In this document: piece by piece, positions 26,890 to 35,789 of the stretch | How positions within the stretch are numbered: position 1 is the first letter of the stretch | Layout of the letters: the number at the start of each line of letters is the position of its first letter | From: Neptuniibacter pectenicola | GTDB lineage: Bacteria > Pseudomonadota > Gammaproteobacteria > Pseudomonadales > Balneatricaceae | Length of the DNA: 64,000 bases | Assembly (NCBI RefSeq): GCF_001597735.1 | Contig: NZ_LUTS01000001.1 | Location: 124,001 to 188,000 of the forward strand | Reading direction: 5' to 3' | Position numbers and translations under genes: made by a program | Notes under the pieces: model-generated | What the model saw: the letters and a program-made list of their open reading frames with translations, nothing else | Databases searched by the model: none | What the model was told of the DNA's origin: nothing

Positions 26890-27550
26890 AGCGCTCTCCC
26901 TACCTACTGCGTTTTTATTGGGTCTACTTGGCGGTACACACTGCCTCGGTATGTGCGGTGGGATTGCGACAACCGTTTCCCTAAGTAGCCCGAACGGCCT
27001 CAAAGGTTTTGGCTTACTTTTAGGCTACAACAGTGGGCGTATTCTTAGCTACACCTTGGCAGGAGCGTTACTGGGCAGCTTAAGCTGGTTAATAGACAAC
27101 CTTGTAATACAACTGGCTTTGCGTACATTTGCAGGCTTAATGCTTATTAGCATGGGCCTTTATATAGCACAATGGTGGCAAGGTTTAACAAAAGTTGAGC
27201 ATCTAGGCTCCCACCTCTGGAAGCAGATTAGTCCGCTGGCGCGTCGTTTTTTGCCGGTAAAAACACTGCGCCAAGCACTGATGCTCGGTGTGCTTTGGGG
27301 CTGGCTACCCTGTGGTTTGGTATACAGCACATTAATATGGGCGTCCGCGGCGTCAAATTGGACATTAAGCGCACAACTGATGACCGCTTTTGGTTTAGGC
27401 ACACTGCCGACGATGCTCTTAACCGGTGTGTTAGCACAGCAAGTAAAAGCTATTTTACAAAATGCGCTAACAAAACATATCTCCGGCTGCATCATCATAC
27501 TTATGGGGCTCTATACGATCCCTTGGCAAGGCATAGTGAGTAAGCTATAG
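26882..27550 (+). CDS. TauE/SafE-family membrane protein of the cco cluster
   Basis: 222 residues with six hydrophobic segments, beginning LLGGTHCLGMCGGI, which contains the conserved His-Cys/Met-Cys pattern of the subgroup found beside ccoS, often described as sulfite exporter TauE/SafE or a cytochrome-biogenesis protein. The GWLPCGLVYS motif recalls the DsbD/CcdA-like half. A role in copper or thiol handling for cbb3 is an inference from context. It overlaps ccoS by 8 bases. Confidence 0.85.
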   Translation: MTEALSLPTAFLLGLLGGTHCLGMCGGIATTVSLSSPNGLKGFGLLLGYNSGRILSYTLAGALLGSLSWLIDNLVIQLALRTFAGLMLISMGLYIAQWWQGLTKVEHLGSHLWKQISPLARRFLPVKTLRQALMLGVLWGWLPCGLVYSTLIWASAASNWTLSAQLMTAFGLGTLPTMLLTGVLAQQVKAILQNALTKHISGCIIILMGLYTIPWQGIVSKL

Positions 27551-27629
27551 GCTCACTCATTCATAGATATTGACTTAGACATAGGTGCTGCCAGTAAGGG
27601 CGGCCACAAAGATAACGAGGAAAACATTC

Positions 27630-29018
27630 GTGGATAGCAATCTGATTAAGTGGGACTTAGATCTAATAAAGCGATATGACCTTTCAGGTCCACGCTATAC
27701 ATCTTATCCAACAGCGGTTCAGTTCGATCCTGAACTCTCCTCCTCAGATCTGGTCACCACAGGTCAGCAATCTGCGGACTTGAATGCCCCGCTATCACTC
27801 TATGTCCACATCCCATTTTGCGCGCATGTTTGCTATTACTGCGCCTGTAATAAAGTCATCACCCGTAACCGTAAAAAAGCACAGCCCTATTTAGATACCC
27901 TCTATAAAGAGATGGCCCAGCTGTCCAAATGGTATAGCAATGATCGCCACGTCACCCAGCTTCACTGGGGCGGCGGCACACCAACCTTCATTAGCCATGA
28001 TCAGATGCGTGAGCTTATGGGGCAGATGCGCACACACTTCAACCTTCTCGATGACGACTCAGGTGATTACTCCATCGAGATAGACCCAAGAGAAGCCAGC
28101 GAAGAAACGATTCAAGTGTTAAGGGATATTGGCTTTAACCGCATCAGCTTAGGCTTACAAGATATAGACCCTAAAGTGCAAGAAGCGGTAAACCGTGTAC
28201 AGTCAGTTGAGCAAACCGCAGCGATCCTAGAGGAAGCGCGTCGCCAAGGCTTCCGCTCTCTCAACATTGACCTGATCTATGGCCTACCCTATCAAACATT
28301 TGATGGCTTCAACGAGACACTAGACACGGTGATTGAGATGAACCCTGACCGTCTCTCTGTCTTCAATTACGCGCATTTACCGGACCGTTTCCGTCCTCAG
28401 CGTCATATTGATGAATCAACACTGCCGAGCCCAGAAACAAAGTTAGCCATTCTTGAGTCCACCATTAGCAAGCTCCTTGCTGCCGGTTATGTCTATATCG
28501 GCATGGATCATTTTGCCAAACCTGATGATGAATTAGCGATTGCTCAAAATACAGGTAAATTACACCGTAACTTCCAAGGCTACACAACACATTCCGAATG
28601 TGACTTAGTCGCCATGGGCGTATCAGCTATTAGCCAGATTGGTTCTGTGTATTATCAAAACCAACATGAGATGCAGGCCTATACCGATGCGGTAGAAAGC
28701 GAACAACATGCGATAAAGCGTGGCGTCTGCCTCACCCAAGACGACATCATCCGCCGCCATGTAATCACCCAGCTTATCTGCCATTTTGAGCTAGAAAAAG
28801 CCGCCATAGAAACCTTATACGGCATCCAGTTTGATCAATACTTTGCAGACGCGCAACACGAGTTAAGCGCCTTCACTGCCGATGGCCTGATCCAGATGGA
28901 TAAAAAACGCATTAGCGTATCCCCTGCGGGCCGGTTGTTAATCCGCAGAATCTGTATGGCTTTTGATGCTTATATACCAAAAGACCATAGCTCACAGCGG
29001 TTCTCTAGGATTATTTAA
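27630..29018 (+). CDS. hemN: Oxygen-independent coproporphyrinogen III oxidase
   Basis: Radical-SAM enzyme that converts coproporphyrinogen III to protoporphyrinogen IX without O2, supplying haem under low oxygen. The CxxxCxxC motif is in HIPFCAHVCYYCACNK; GGGTPTF and YTSYPTA are also typical. I chose GTG at 27630 (462 residues) because CGAGG stands 9 bases before it and the N-terminus fits HemN; the upstream GTG at 27585 would add 15 poor residues. It lies between the cco assembly genes and fnr, all serving micro-aerobic growth. Confidence 0.95.
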   Translation: MDSNLIKWDLDLIKRYDLSGPRYTSYPTAVQFDPELSSSDLVTTGQQSADLNAPLSLYVHIPFCAHVCYYCACNKVITRNRKKAQPYLDTLYKEMAQLSKWYSNDRHVTQLHWGGGTPTFISHDQMRELMGQMRTHFNLLDDDSGDYSIEIDPREASEETIQVLRDIGFNRISLGLQDIDPKVQEAVNRVQSVEQTAAILEEARRQGFRSLNIDLIYGLPYQTFDGFNETLDTVIEMNPDRLSVFNYAHLPDRFRPQRHIDESTLPSPETKLAILESTISKLLAAGYVYIGMDHFAKPDDELAIAQNTGKLHRNFQGYTTHSECDLVAMGVSAISQIGSVYYQNQHEMQAYTDAVESEQHAIKRGVCLTQDDIIRRHVITQLICHFELEKAAIETLYGIQFDQYFADAQHELSAFTADGLIQMDKKRISVSPAGRLLIRRICMAFDAYIPKDHSSQRFSRII

Positions 29019-29090
29019 CTTTCCGTCTTTACATAAATATTACATAATCAAAATGTAGCCACTCGATTATAACGACAACAGGAATGTATC

Positions 29091-29885
29091 ATGAGTGATA
29101 ACAAGACAAACGAAGGAAAGCTGCGCAGTTTGCAGCAGGTTAGCTGTAACACTTGTAGTCTTAGCTCATTATGTCTCCCCGTTTCGCTTAATATGACAGA
29201 GATGGAACGGCTAGATAGGATTATTGATAAAAGTCGGCCATTGAAAAAAGGTGAGCACCTCTTCCATCAAGGTTCAGGGTTCACCGATGTTTTTGCGATT
29301 CGAGCAGGAACCGTTAAAACCTATACCATCACCAATGAAGGCGAAGAGCAGATTACGGGGTTCTACTTCCCTGGTGAGCTTGTAGGCATGAGCGGATTTG
29401 ACTGTAACGAATACCCCGTATCAGCCAAAGTACTCGAAACCACAACCGTATGCGAAATCCCCTTTGAACGCTTAGACGACCTATCCGGCCAACTGCCCGA
29501 ACTACGTCGTCAGCTATTACGCACCATGAGCAAAGAGATTCGTGAAGAGCAGCAGATGATGCTGTTACTCTCAAAGAAAAATGCAGAAGAGCGCGTAGCA
29601 ACCTTTTTGGTGAAGATATCTCAACGTTTTAAGGCACGCGGTTATTCAGAAACAAGCTTCCGCCTATCCATGTCACGCAACGAAATTGGTAATTACCTTG
29701 GCCTAGCGGTAGAAACCGTCAGCCGTATATTTACCCGCTTCCAAAAAGCTAGCTTGCTACATGTCGAAGGTAAAGAGGTGCATATTGAAGATATTGACCA
29801 ACTCTACAGATTATCCGGTGAGCTGCAAGATTCTGAGAAAACAGAACCATTAAGTGCGCAGTGTGGCAAAGGTAGCCAATGCTAA
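29091..29885 (+). CDS. fnr: FNR/Anr-type oxygen-sensing transcription regulator
   Basis: Crp-family regulator with an oxygen-labile [4Fe-4S] cluster. The four ligand cysteines are visible: Cys19, Cys22 and Cys28 in [11 protein letters not shown], and Cys121 in [10 protein letters not shown] cyclic-nucleotide-type beta-roll follows, then a long dimer helix and a helix-turn-helix with ETVSR, the residues that read TTGAT. At 264 residues it carries a slightly long C-terminal tail ending in two more cysteines (QCGKGSQC). It is the likely regulator of the boxes before ccoN. A good AGGAA ribosome site is present. Confidence 0.95.
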   Translation: MSDNKTNEGKLRSLQQVSCNTCSLSSLCLPVSLNMTEMERLDRIIDKSRPLKKGEHLFHQGSGFTDVFAIRAGTVKTYTITNEGEEQITGFYFPGELVGMSGFDCNEYPVSAKVLETTTVCEIPFERLDDLSGQLPELRRQLLRTMSKEIREEQQMMLLLSKKNAEERVATFLVKISQRFKARGYSETSFRLSMSRNEIGNYLGLAVETVSRIFTRFQKASLLHVEGKEVHIEDIDQLYRLSGELQDSEKTEPLSAQCGKGSQC

Positions 29886-29908
29886 ACCTTGTGTGATAAG
29901 TAAAGAAA

Positions 29909-29935
29909 AGCACCGGCGCATTCGCTACCGGTGCT
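29909..29935. terminator. Hairpin after fnr
   Basis: AGCACCGG (29909-29916) and CCGGTGCT (29928-29935) form an exact 8-bp GC-rich stem with an 11-base loop, 24 bases after the fnr stop. There is no T tract, so it may be a weak terminator or an mRNA-stabilising end. Confidence 0.4.
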
Positions 29936-30050
29936 CGTCAGTCGCACAATAAGTAGCTATCTCAATGTGTAACCCAACGCACCTATTAAACACTTACCCC
30001 TTTTTTAATGCATTGAGCCAAATCAACAACCTGTCTCTAAGGAATTTTTA

Positions 30051-30593
30051 ATGTCTTACGACGAATGTTATGTGAAGTCAGTTATTCGAACTATCCCTGA
30101 CTGGCCCGAGCCCGGCGTACAGTTCCGTGACATCACTCCCCTATTCAAAGATCCTAAAGCATTACGCATGATCTCTGACGCATTTATACAGCGTTACATC
30201 GATAGCGATATAACCCACATCGCTTGCATTGATGCACGAGGCTTTCTGATTGGCTCCATCATGTCATACCACTTAAACCTCCCACTTGTACTTGTACGCA
30301 AAAAAGGCAAACTGCCGGGTGAAACCATCCACCAAGAGTACAAATTGGAATACGGTACCGCTACGGTAGAGATGCAGGTTGATGCCGTAGCAGAGGGCGA
30401 TAAGGTTTTAGTGTTTGACGACCTTATTGCAACGGGCGGTACCATTCTCGCTGCGTGCAGCATTATTAAAACCCTAGGTGCTACTGTATCTGAAGCAGCG
30501 GCTTTAATTGACCTACCCGATTTAAACGGCTCCCAAAAAATTCAAGAAGCAGGGGTACCGGTTCATACCCTACTCGCATATGAAGGGCTTTAA
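30051..30593 (+). CDS. apt: Adenine phosphoribosyltransferase
   Basis: Purine-salvage enzyme that makes AMP from adenine and PRPP in the cytoplasm. 180 residues, full length. The PRPP-binding motif VLVFDDLIATGGTI is clear, with FRDITPLFKD and IDARGFLIGSI typical of APRT. TAAGGA stands before the ATG. Monocistronic, after fnr. Confidence 0.96.
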   Translation: MSYDECYVKSVIRTIPDWPEPGVQFRDITPLFKDPKALRMISDAFIQRYIDSDITHIACIDARGFLIGSIMSYHLNLPLVLVRKKGKLPGETIHQEYKLEYGTATVEMQVDAVAEGDKVLVFDDLIATGGTILAACSIIKTLGATVSEAAALIDLPDLNGSQKIQEAGVPVHTLLAYEGL

Positions 30594-30649
30594 CCGGATC
30601 GCATTAGACTAAAAGCAGACCCAAACGGCTTGCATATTTCTTTTTAGAA

Positions 30650-30671
30650 TATCAATATAACAATATTGATA
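30650..30671. repeat. Inverted repeat 23 bases before the gene at 30694
   Basis: TATCAATAT and ATATTGATA (30650-30658, 30663-30671) are perfect 9-bp arms around AACA. Its place just before the start codon suggests an operator or a leader hairpin. Confidence 0.55.
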
Positions 30672-30693
30672 ATCAAGCCGTTCCGGTGCCCTT

Positions 30694-31575
30694 ATGCTTC
30701 GTATATTTGCCACTTTACTCTTGGTCAGCAGCATCCTCTGCTCAACCACACTTCGCGCAGAAGAGGTTCTACTTAAACAGAACAACCTCACCTTAAACGC
30801 AAATCTACAGCTCGCTGAAGACAGCGGCTTCGATAAAATACTCCTCATCACCCATGGAACCCTTGCCCATAATGGCATGGAGATCATCGCCACATGGCAG
30901 TCGCTGTTAGAAGAGGAAGGCATCAGCAGTTTAGCCATCAACCTTAGCTTAGGCTTAGATAATCGCCATGGTATGTATGACTGTCAGGTGCCTCATACCC
31001 ACAAACATACCGATGCGATCGCTGAAATAGACGCATGGGTTAACTGGCTAAAAACACAAGGTAGCCAATCAATCATCCTCGCAGCCCACTCCCGTGGGGG
31101 TAATCAAACCGCATGGTATACTGACACCCATTCTGACCCAGTGATCAAAGGGCAGATATTAATTGCACCACAAACCTGGTCAGAAACCGATGAAGAAGAG
31201 AACTACGCTGCACGCTACCAGCACCCCCTCAAGCAACAGCTAGAGCGCGCACTACAATTAGCACCGGCCCAACGGCTCACGGAAACTGACTTTATCTATT
31301 GTGAAAAAACAACCGTCAGCGCTGCCAGTTTCCTCAACTATTACCAACCTAACCCACGCTTAGATACACCAACGTTATTAACAAATACTACCTTACCTAC
31401 CCTCGTTTTTGCTGGGAGCGAAGACACGACAGTACACGGGCTATTGGAAAAAATGACGGCACTAAACAATGCCCTAATTACAACAGTTCAGATCGAAGGG
31501 GCTGATCACTTCTTTAGGGATCTCTATATGGATGAGGTCACAGAGCATAGTCTACTGTTTATAGAACCCTTATAA
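30694..31575 (+). CDS. Exported alpha/beta hydrolase-fold protein
   Basis: 293 residues with a cleavable signal peptide (IFATLLLVSSILCSTTLRA). The hydrolase fold shows LLITHGTLAHNG, the nucleophile elbow AAHSRGGN, an acid in FAGSEDTTV and a final His in EGADHFF. Probably a periplasmic esterase or related enzyme; the substrate is unknown. It is followed 50 bases later by a thioredoxin-fold exported protein in the same direction, so the two may be one unit. Confidence 0.78.
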   Translation: MLRIFATLLLVSSILCSTTLRAEEVLLKQNNLTLNANLQLAEDSGFDKILLITHGTLAHNGMEIIATWQSLLEEEGISSLAINLSLGLDNRHGMYDCQVPHTHKHTDAIAEIDAWVNWLKTQGSQSIILAAHSRGGNQTAWYTDTHSDPVIKGQILIAPQTWSETDEEENYAARYQHPLKQQLERALQLAPAQRLTETDFIYCEKTTVSAASFLNYYQPNPRLDTPTLLTNTTLPTLVFAGSEDTTVHGLLEKMTALNNALITTVQIEGADHFFRDLYMDEVTEHSLLFIEPL

Positions 31576-31625
31576 TCAGACCCTTAAGACGATACGCCCT
31601 ATTCGGCTAACCACTCGGATTTGTT

Positions 31626-32099
31626 ATGCTTCGATTACTCATCACTCTTTGCTGCCTACTACTGAGCCAAACAAGCGGAGCAGTCGAGATCCCTATCGCC
31701 CAAAACCTACAAAAAAGCTATCAAACCTCGGGGATCAATGAAGCACACCAACAAAAAGTGGTGCTTCTTTTAGTGTCACAACCTAACTGTACCTACTGCG
31801 CCCTCATCAACGCTGAAATACTGCACCCGATGATTTTAAGTGGTCACTACCAAAATACGACCCTCTTTACTGAGCTTGAAATTAATACCGGACGACAAGT
31901 GAAAGATTTCAGTGGGCAATCAGTTGACGCCAACGCCTTTGCACAACGATACAATGCGTGGGCCACACCCACACTACTGTTTCTTAACCGTAAAGGTGAG
32001 GAGATTGCCGAAAAAATCGTCGGCATCAATACCCTAGATTTATATAACTACTATGTCGATAAATCGCTTCGCCTGGCCTTTAAAAAGATAAACCCATAA
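31626..32099 (+). CDS. Exported thioredoxin-fold protein (SoxW-like)
   Basis: 157 residues: signal peptide (LLITLCCLLLSQTSGAVE), a CTYC redox motif in SQPNCTYCALI, and a cis-Pro loop in AWATPTLLFLN. It resembles periplasmic thioredoxins of the SoxW/thioredoxin_2 group that reduce or deliver electrons to envelope proteins. The partner is not evident; the hydrolase upstream is the nearest candidate. Confidence 0.83.
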   Translation: MLRLLITLCCLLLSQTSGAVEIPIAQNLQKSYQTSGINEAHQQKVVLLLVSQPNCTYCALINAEILHPMILSGHYQNTTLFTELEINTGRQVKDFSGQSVDANAFAQRYNAWATPTLLFLNRKGEEIAEKIVGINTLDLYNYYVDKSLRLAFKKINP

Positions 32100-32208
32100 T
32101 ACTGGCCCCTGCCGATTAATTAATTTATCTATAAACCCATAAATTCTCCTCCCATCCTCTACATTTCTTGCTACTATGCACTGCCTTTTTTTTCTATCAG
32201 GAGCTGCC

Positions 32209-33123
32209 ATGTGGTTTAAGAATGTTATCTTTTATCGTTTAACTGAAGCCTTCGAATATACTCAGGAACAGTTGCAAGAAAAGCTCCTAGAACAAACGTT
32301 TACACCCTGTAAAAGCCAAGAACTAAGCCGATATGGCTGGGTATCTCCCTGTCGCCTGCTTGATGATGTACTTGCTCATCAAGTGCATGGCATGTTTATG
32401 GTTGCCGCACGGAAAGAGGAAAAAATTCTGCCGGGTGCGGTTATCAAAGAGGCGGTCGGCGAAAAGATAGCCGTGATTGAACATGAACAGGCACGTAAAG
32501 TTTACAAAAAAGAGAAAGACCAGTTAAAAGATGAGGTCGTACTTGATCTTTTACCTCGCGCTTTCAGCAAGTTTCAACAAACAACTGCACTCATTCTACC
32601 TAGCTTGGGATGGATTGCGGTTGATGCCTCTAGCCATAAGCGTGCAGAAGAGCTTCTAAGCCACCTACGCGGTACTCTCGGCAGTCTGCCCATCGTATTA
32701 CCGGATGTTCAGCAATCCCCTTCTGCTGTCATGTCAAACTGGCTTGAGCAAGATGACAGCCTCCCCGAAGGGTTTGAAGTACTCGATGAATGTGAACTGC
32801 GCGATAATGTACTCGAAGGCGGCGTTATCCGCATCAAAGGCCAACAGCTGGAAGATGAAGAGTTTGTCGCCCACTTAGAAGCGGGAAAACGAGTGGTTAA
32901 ACTTGCACTCGAATGGGATGAACAACTTAAAATTGTGCTACAAGATGACCTGTCGATTAAGCGCTTTAAACTAAGCGAACAACTGCAAGAAAAAATGGCT
33001 GATGAAGCCGCTGAAGATGAAGTGGCTCAGTTTGATACCGATATGGTTCAAATGGGTTTAGAGTTTGCCAAGCTCTTTCCTGCCATCATCAAAGCCTTTG
33101 GCGGTGAAGCTAAAAGACCTTAG
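32209..33123 (+). CDS. rdgC: Recombination-associated protein RdgC
   Basis: Ring-shaped dimeric DNA-binding protein that modulates RecA. 304 residues, the family length. The start at 32209 (MWFKNVIFYRLT) has a clear AGGAG six bases before it; the longer frame from 32176 adds 11 residues and is rejected. Typical motifs are GWVSPC and ALPGAVIKE-like KILPGAVIKEAV, near residue 70. Confidence 0.95.
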   Translation: MWFKNVIFYRLTEAFEYTQEQLQEKLLEQTFTPCKSQELSRYGWVSPCRLLDDVLAHQVHGMFMVAARKEEKILPGAVIKEAVGEKIAVIEHEQARKVYKKEKDQLKDEVVLDLLPRAFSKFQQTTALILPSLGWIAVDASSHKRAEELLSHLRGTLGSLPIVLPDVQQSPSAVMSNWLEQDDSLPEGFEVLDECELRDNVLEGGVIRIKGQQLEDEEFVAHLEAGKRVVKLALEWDEQLKIVLQDDLSIKRFKLSEQLQEKMADEAAEDEVAQFDTDMVQMGLEFAKLFPAIIKAFGGEAKRP

Positions 33124-33135
33124 TACGTCGTAAAC

Positions 33136-33170
33136 ATTAAGCAAACCTTAACTTAAAAGGTTTGCTTAAT
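33136..33170. terminator. 14-bp perfect inverted repeat after rdgC
   Basis: ATTAAGCAAACCTT (33136-33149) and AAGGTTTGCTTAAT (33157-33170) with a seven-base loop, 12 bases after the rdgC stop. The stem is long and perfect but AT-rich and not followed by T; it is still the likely end of the rdgC transcript. Confidence 0.55.
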
Positions 33171-33248
33171 ACCCTAACCCCGCATGACCTATCGCTAAAA
33201 AGCTATGATTAAAAAATCTAGCATTTATACTGAAAAACAATATAATAT

Positions 33249-33264
33249 ATTAGAATATTCTAAT
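33249..33264. promoter_or_regulatory. 16-bp perfect palindrome before the TDT transporter gene
   Basis: ATTAGAATATTCTAAT is a perfect palindrome ending 17 bases before the start codon at 33282, a place where a bound repressor would block transcription. The same half-site, ATTAGAAT, recurs as an inverted repeat before the rhodanese gene (35673-35701). Confidence 0.6.
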
Positions 33265-33281
33265 TTAACTTGATTAGAGAT

Positions 33282-34253
33282 ATGGAAAATACAACAGAAC
33301 AGCCCCTCACTAAACTAAAATATTTTCCCGCCGCGTTTTTCTCAGTCGTAATGGGACTAACAGGACTGACTCTCGCGTGGGAAAAAGCCGCCGTTGTTTA
33401 TGGCTTTAGCGACACTATCGCGCGCACGCTTCTCATCATCAGTGCGCTGGCTTTACTACTCATTGTCATGACCTATGCGTTAAAAGCTAAAAAATACCCC
33501 GCAGCCGTGCTAGAGGAGTTTCATCATCCGATTAAAATGAGCTTCTTCCCCGCCTTTTCAATTAGCCTTATTTTAATAAGTATCGCCACACTTCACTTAG
33601 CACACACACCTTCACTCTACCTGTGGGCAGCAGGCACACTGAGCCATTTAGTATTTACCCTCTATACGTTAAGCCAATGGATACACCACCCCAAATTCAA
33701 GATCGCCCACTCGACCCCCGCATGGTTTATCCCTGTTGTCGGCAACATATTGGTCCCGATCGCTGGCGTTGATCATGGGTTTGTTGAACTTAGCTGGTTC
33801 TTTTTCTCCATCGGCATTATCTATTGGATCATTTTAAAAACCCTCATATTCAACCGGATGTTCTTCCATGAACCACTACCGCAAAAGCTTTTACCCACAC
33901 TCTTTATTTTAATTGCCCCCCCTGCGGTAGGCTTTATCTCCTACGTTAAGCTAAACGGCGCGGTAGATAACTTTGCACATATCTTATTTTATGCCGCAAT
34001 ATTCTTAGTCCTGCTCCTCGTAGTGCAGTTACCTAAATTTAGTAGGATAAAATTCTTCATGTCATGGTGGGCCTATTCATTCCCTTTAGCCGCCTCAACG
34101 ATCGCTACATTAGTGATGTATCAGCATAACCCAACCCCCACGTTTCAATACCTCTCCCTCTTGCTTTTAGCGGCCTGCTCCCTTGTCGTAACCCTGCTTT
34201 TTATCCGTACTCTGCGCGCGATAATGCAGAACGAGATATGTATTCCCGAATAA
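33282..34253 (+). CDS. TDT/SLAC1 family transporter (TehA-like)
   Basis: About 323 residues with ten hydrophobic segments. FPAAFFSVVMGLTGLTLAWEKA at the N-terminus is typical of the TDT (tellurite-resistance/dicarboxylate, SLAC1-fold) family, whose members export anions such as sulfite or malate or give tellurite resistance. I chose ATG at 33282 over the TTG at 33270. An operator-like palindrome lies directly upstream. The substrate is not shown by the sequence. Confidence 0.85.
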   Translation: MENTTEQPLTKLKYFPAAFFSVVMGLTGLTLAWEKAAVVYGFSDTIARTLLIISALALLLIVMTYALKAKKYPAAVLEEFHHPIKMSFFPAFSISLILISIATLHLAHTPSLYLWAAGTLSHLVFTLYTLSQWIHHPKFKIAHSTPAWFIPVVGNILVPIAGVDHGFVELSWFFFSIGIIYWIILKTLIFNRMFFHEPLPQKLLPTLFILIAPPAVGFISYVKLNGAVDNFAHILFYAAIFLVLLLVVQLPKFSRIKFFMSWWAYSFPLAASTIATLVMYQHNPTPTFQYLSLLLLAACSLVVTLLFIRTLRAIMQNEICIPE

Positions 34254-34258
34254 AATAA

Positions 34259-34284
34259 GGGGCTAGTCCAGCCCCTCGTTTTTT
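34259..34284 (+). terminator. Terminator after the TDT transporter gene
   Basis: GGGGCT (34259-34264) and AGCCCC (34270-34275) with a five-base loop, then TCG and six T. Confidence 0.8.
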
Positions 34285-34448
34285 CATGTCTACGATGCAC
34301 CAAAAGGTACCGCCCCCCACTCAACACTCACCAATTTGAAACAAAAAATAGATCCTAAACAACCATCTAACTATATGATTCAATAAGTTACCTTCTGATG
34401 GCTTAAAAATTGCTCTTCATCATAAAGTCTATAGTTTATGAGACATTT

Positions 34449-34922
34449 ATGATGGCTACGATTTCACTCTCATTTGAAAACACCTTATTAGAACTCTGCT
34501 ATGAGAAGCTCACTGGCACGCTTTTCATCGCCTCTGAGTCAAACCGATCAGGGCAGGTAGTTATTAATAACGGCTCATTAATCGGCTTAAACTATTGCGG
34601 GCTAAATACTCAAGAGGCTTTCAACTGCTTAATCGAAAGCCAAAATCTCCGTTGCTCATTTACCCCTGATCTTCTTTTCCCTGTTAGCGAAGCACTGCAA
34701 CCTGAAGCCGCATTAGACTTGCTCGAAACAATCGGTTATTCGGAGAAAATAGATGAAGATGAACTCGAGCCCGAGCCGATCCCTGAAGCGGTCGCAGAAG
34801 TCCCTGAAACAAATACAGTGATATATCGAGGACAGAAGGTTGAACGTAAAGTAGAAAAACAAACGCCTAAACCCGAACCTAAAAAGTCAGGTCTCGTTTA
34901 TAGGGGGCAGGTAGTAAGCTAG
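34449..34922 (+). CDS. DUF4388-like protein with two C-terminal YRGQ motifs
   Basis: About 157 residues. The N-terminal half (FENTLLELCYEKLTGTLFIA, GQVVINNGSLIGLNYCG) matches the DUF4388 type, seen in regulatory proteins. A Pro/Glu-rich linker follows. The tail carries two copies of a short motif, VIYRGQKV and LVYRGQVVS, about 30 residues apart. Starts at 34449 or 34452 are both possible; an upstream TTG (34410) is unlikely. Function unknown. Confidence 0.68.
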   Translation: MMATISLSFENTLLELCYEKLTGTLFIASESNRSGQVVINNGSLIGLNYCGLNTQEAFNCLIESQNLRCSFTPDLLFPVSEALQPEAALDLLETIGYSEKIDEDELEPEPIPEAVAEVPETNTVIYRGQKVERKVEKQTPKPEPKKSGLVYRGQVVS

Positions 34923-34956
34923 AAAGGACAGACACAGGCCTTTCTAGCCAGGTAAA

Positions 34957-35598
34957 CTACTCAGCAGCATCGCCAACGGTTGTGAAACCTAAGCTTGTCC
35001 AAGCTTGCATGCCACCTCGATAGTACTTCATCTTTTCAGCTGGATAATCCATCTCCAGCATGGCACGAATTAACGCCGGTGTTTGGCCGCACCAATAGCC
35101 ATTACAAAACATCGCTAAGGTTTTAGCTTGGCTGTAATCAAAGCTACCATCCTCTTGCTTAACCGCACCAAACTCCTCCAGCGCATCGGTTGCAGACTCC
35201 GCTTCGTCCATCACCGTATAAGGCACATTAATACTGCCGGGAATTGTTAAACGGTAGTGCCAGCCCTCTGTTCGCGTGTCCACAATGAGGACATTCTCAT
35301 CCGTTTGCGCCTGTTGCATATACTCTACAAATTCACGCTCACCAATCGTTTCAACATCGTAAGGCTCAAACGGTTTGATCGGTTGAGGAATCCCCCTAAA
35401 AGTTGTGCTGTACAGCTCATGGATCGTATTGCTTCGATCTTGGTTACGCATGATTTCAACAGGCTCACCTTCATGCTGAACAGTAAACGAAACGAGACCG
35501 GGGGCGATCATTACCTTTTTGCCGCCCTCTGCCATTAGATAGGGTGATGAAATCAGGGCTGATGCGAGTGCTAGGCTAGCTACAGTACGCTTTAACAT
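34957..35598 (-). CDS. Exported rhodanese-domain protein
   Basis: 213 residues with a signal peptide (TVASLALASALISSPYLMA), so periplasmic. A ~65-residue N-terminal region precedes a rhodanese domain: VLIVDTRTEGWHYRLTIPGS and the active loop FCNGYWCGQTP with the sulfur-accepting Cys and a second Cys in the same loop. A periplasmic sulfur-transfer or sulfur-detoxification role is likely. Upstream lies an inverted repeat of ATTAGAAT half-sites shared with the TDT transporter gene. Confidence 0.88.
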   Translation of the reverse strand: MLKRTVASLALASALISSPYLMAEGGKKVMIAPGLVSFTVQHEGEPVEIMRNQDRSNTIHELYSTTFRGIPQPIKPFEPYDVETIGEREFVEYMQQAQTDENVLIVDTRTEGWHYRLTIPGSINVPYTVMDEAESATDALEEFGAVKQEDGSFDYSQAKTLAMFCNGYWCGQTPALIRAMLEMDYPAEKMKYYRGGMQAWTSLGFTTVGDAAE

Positions 35599-35672
35599 GT
35601 CGAAACCTCTATTATTATAAGTTTATTCGGTACAGTTATAATGATTTTTGCACAAAATAGACCCTATAGTCA

Positions 35673-35701
35673 TTAATTCTAATATAAGACATTAGAATTA
35701 A
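35673..35701. promoter_or_regulatory. Inverted repeat upstream of the rhodanese gene
   Basis: TTAATTCTAAT (35673-35683) and ATTAGAATTAA (35691-35701) are exact arms separated by seven bases, 75 bases before the rhodanese start. The arms contain ATTCTAAT/ATTAGAAT, the half-site of the palindrome at 33249. Confidence 0.55.
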
Positions 35702-35789
35702 CTGATAAAAGAGTCACACCATTAACGCCATGACCTAGAAACAATAGAGGCGAGGATAAAGGCACGCGTCCCCTTAGCAACCTAATGAG

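Noticed and set aside
29041-29090. FNR site before fnr itself (ATTACATAATCAA)
   Set aside because: Only one half-site fits; the other half matches poorly.
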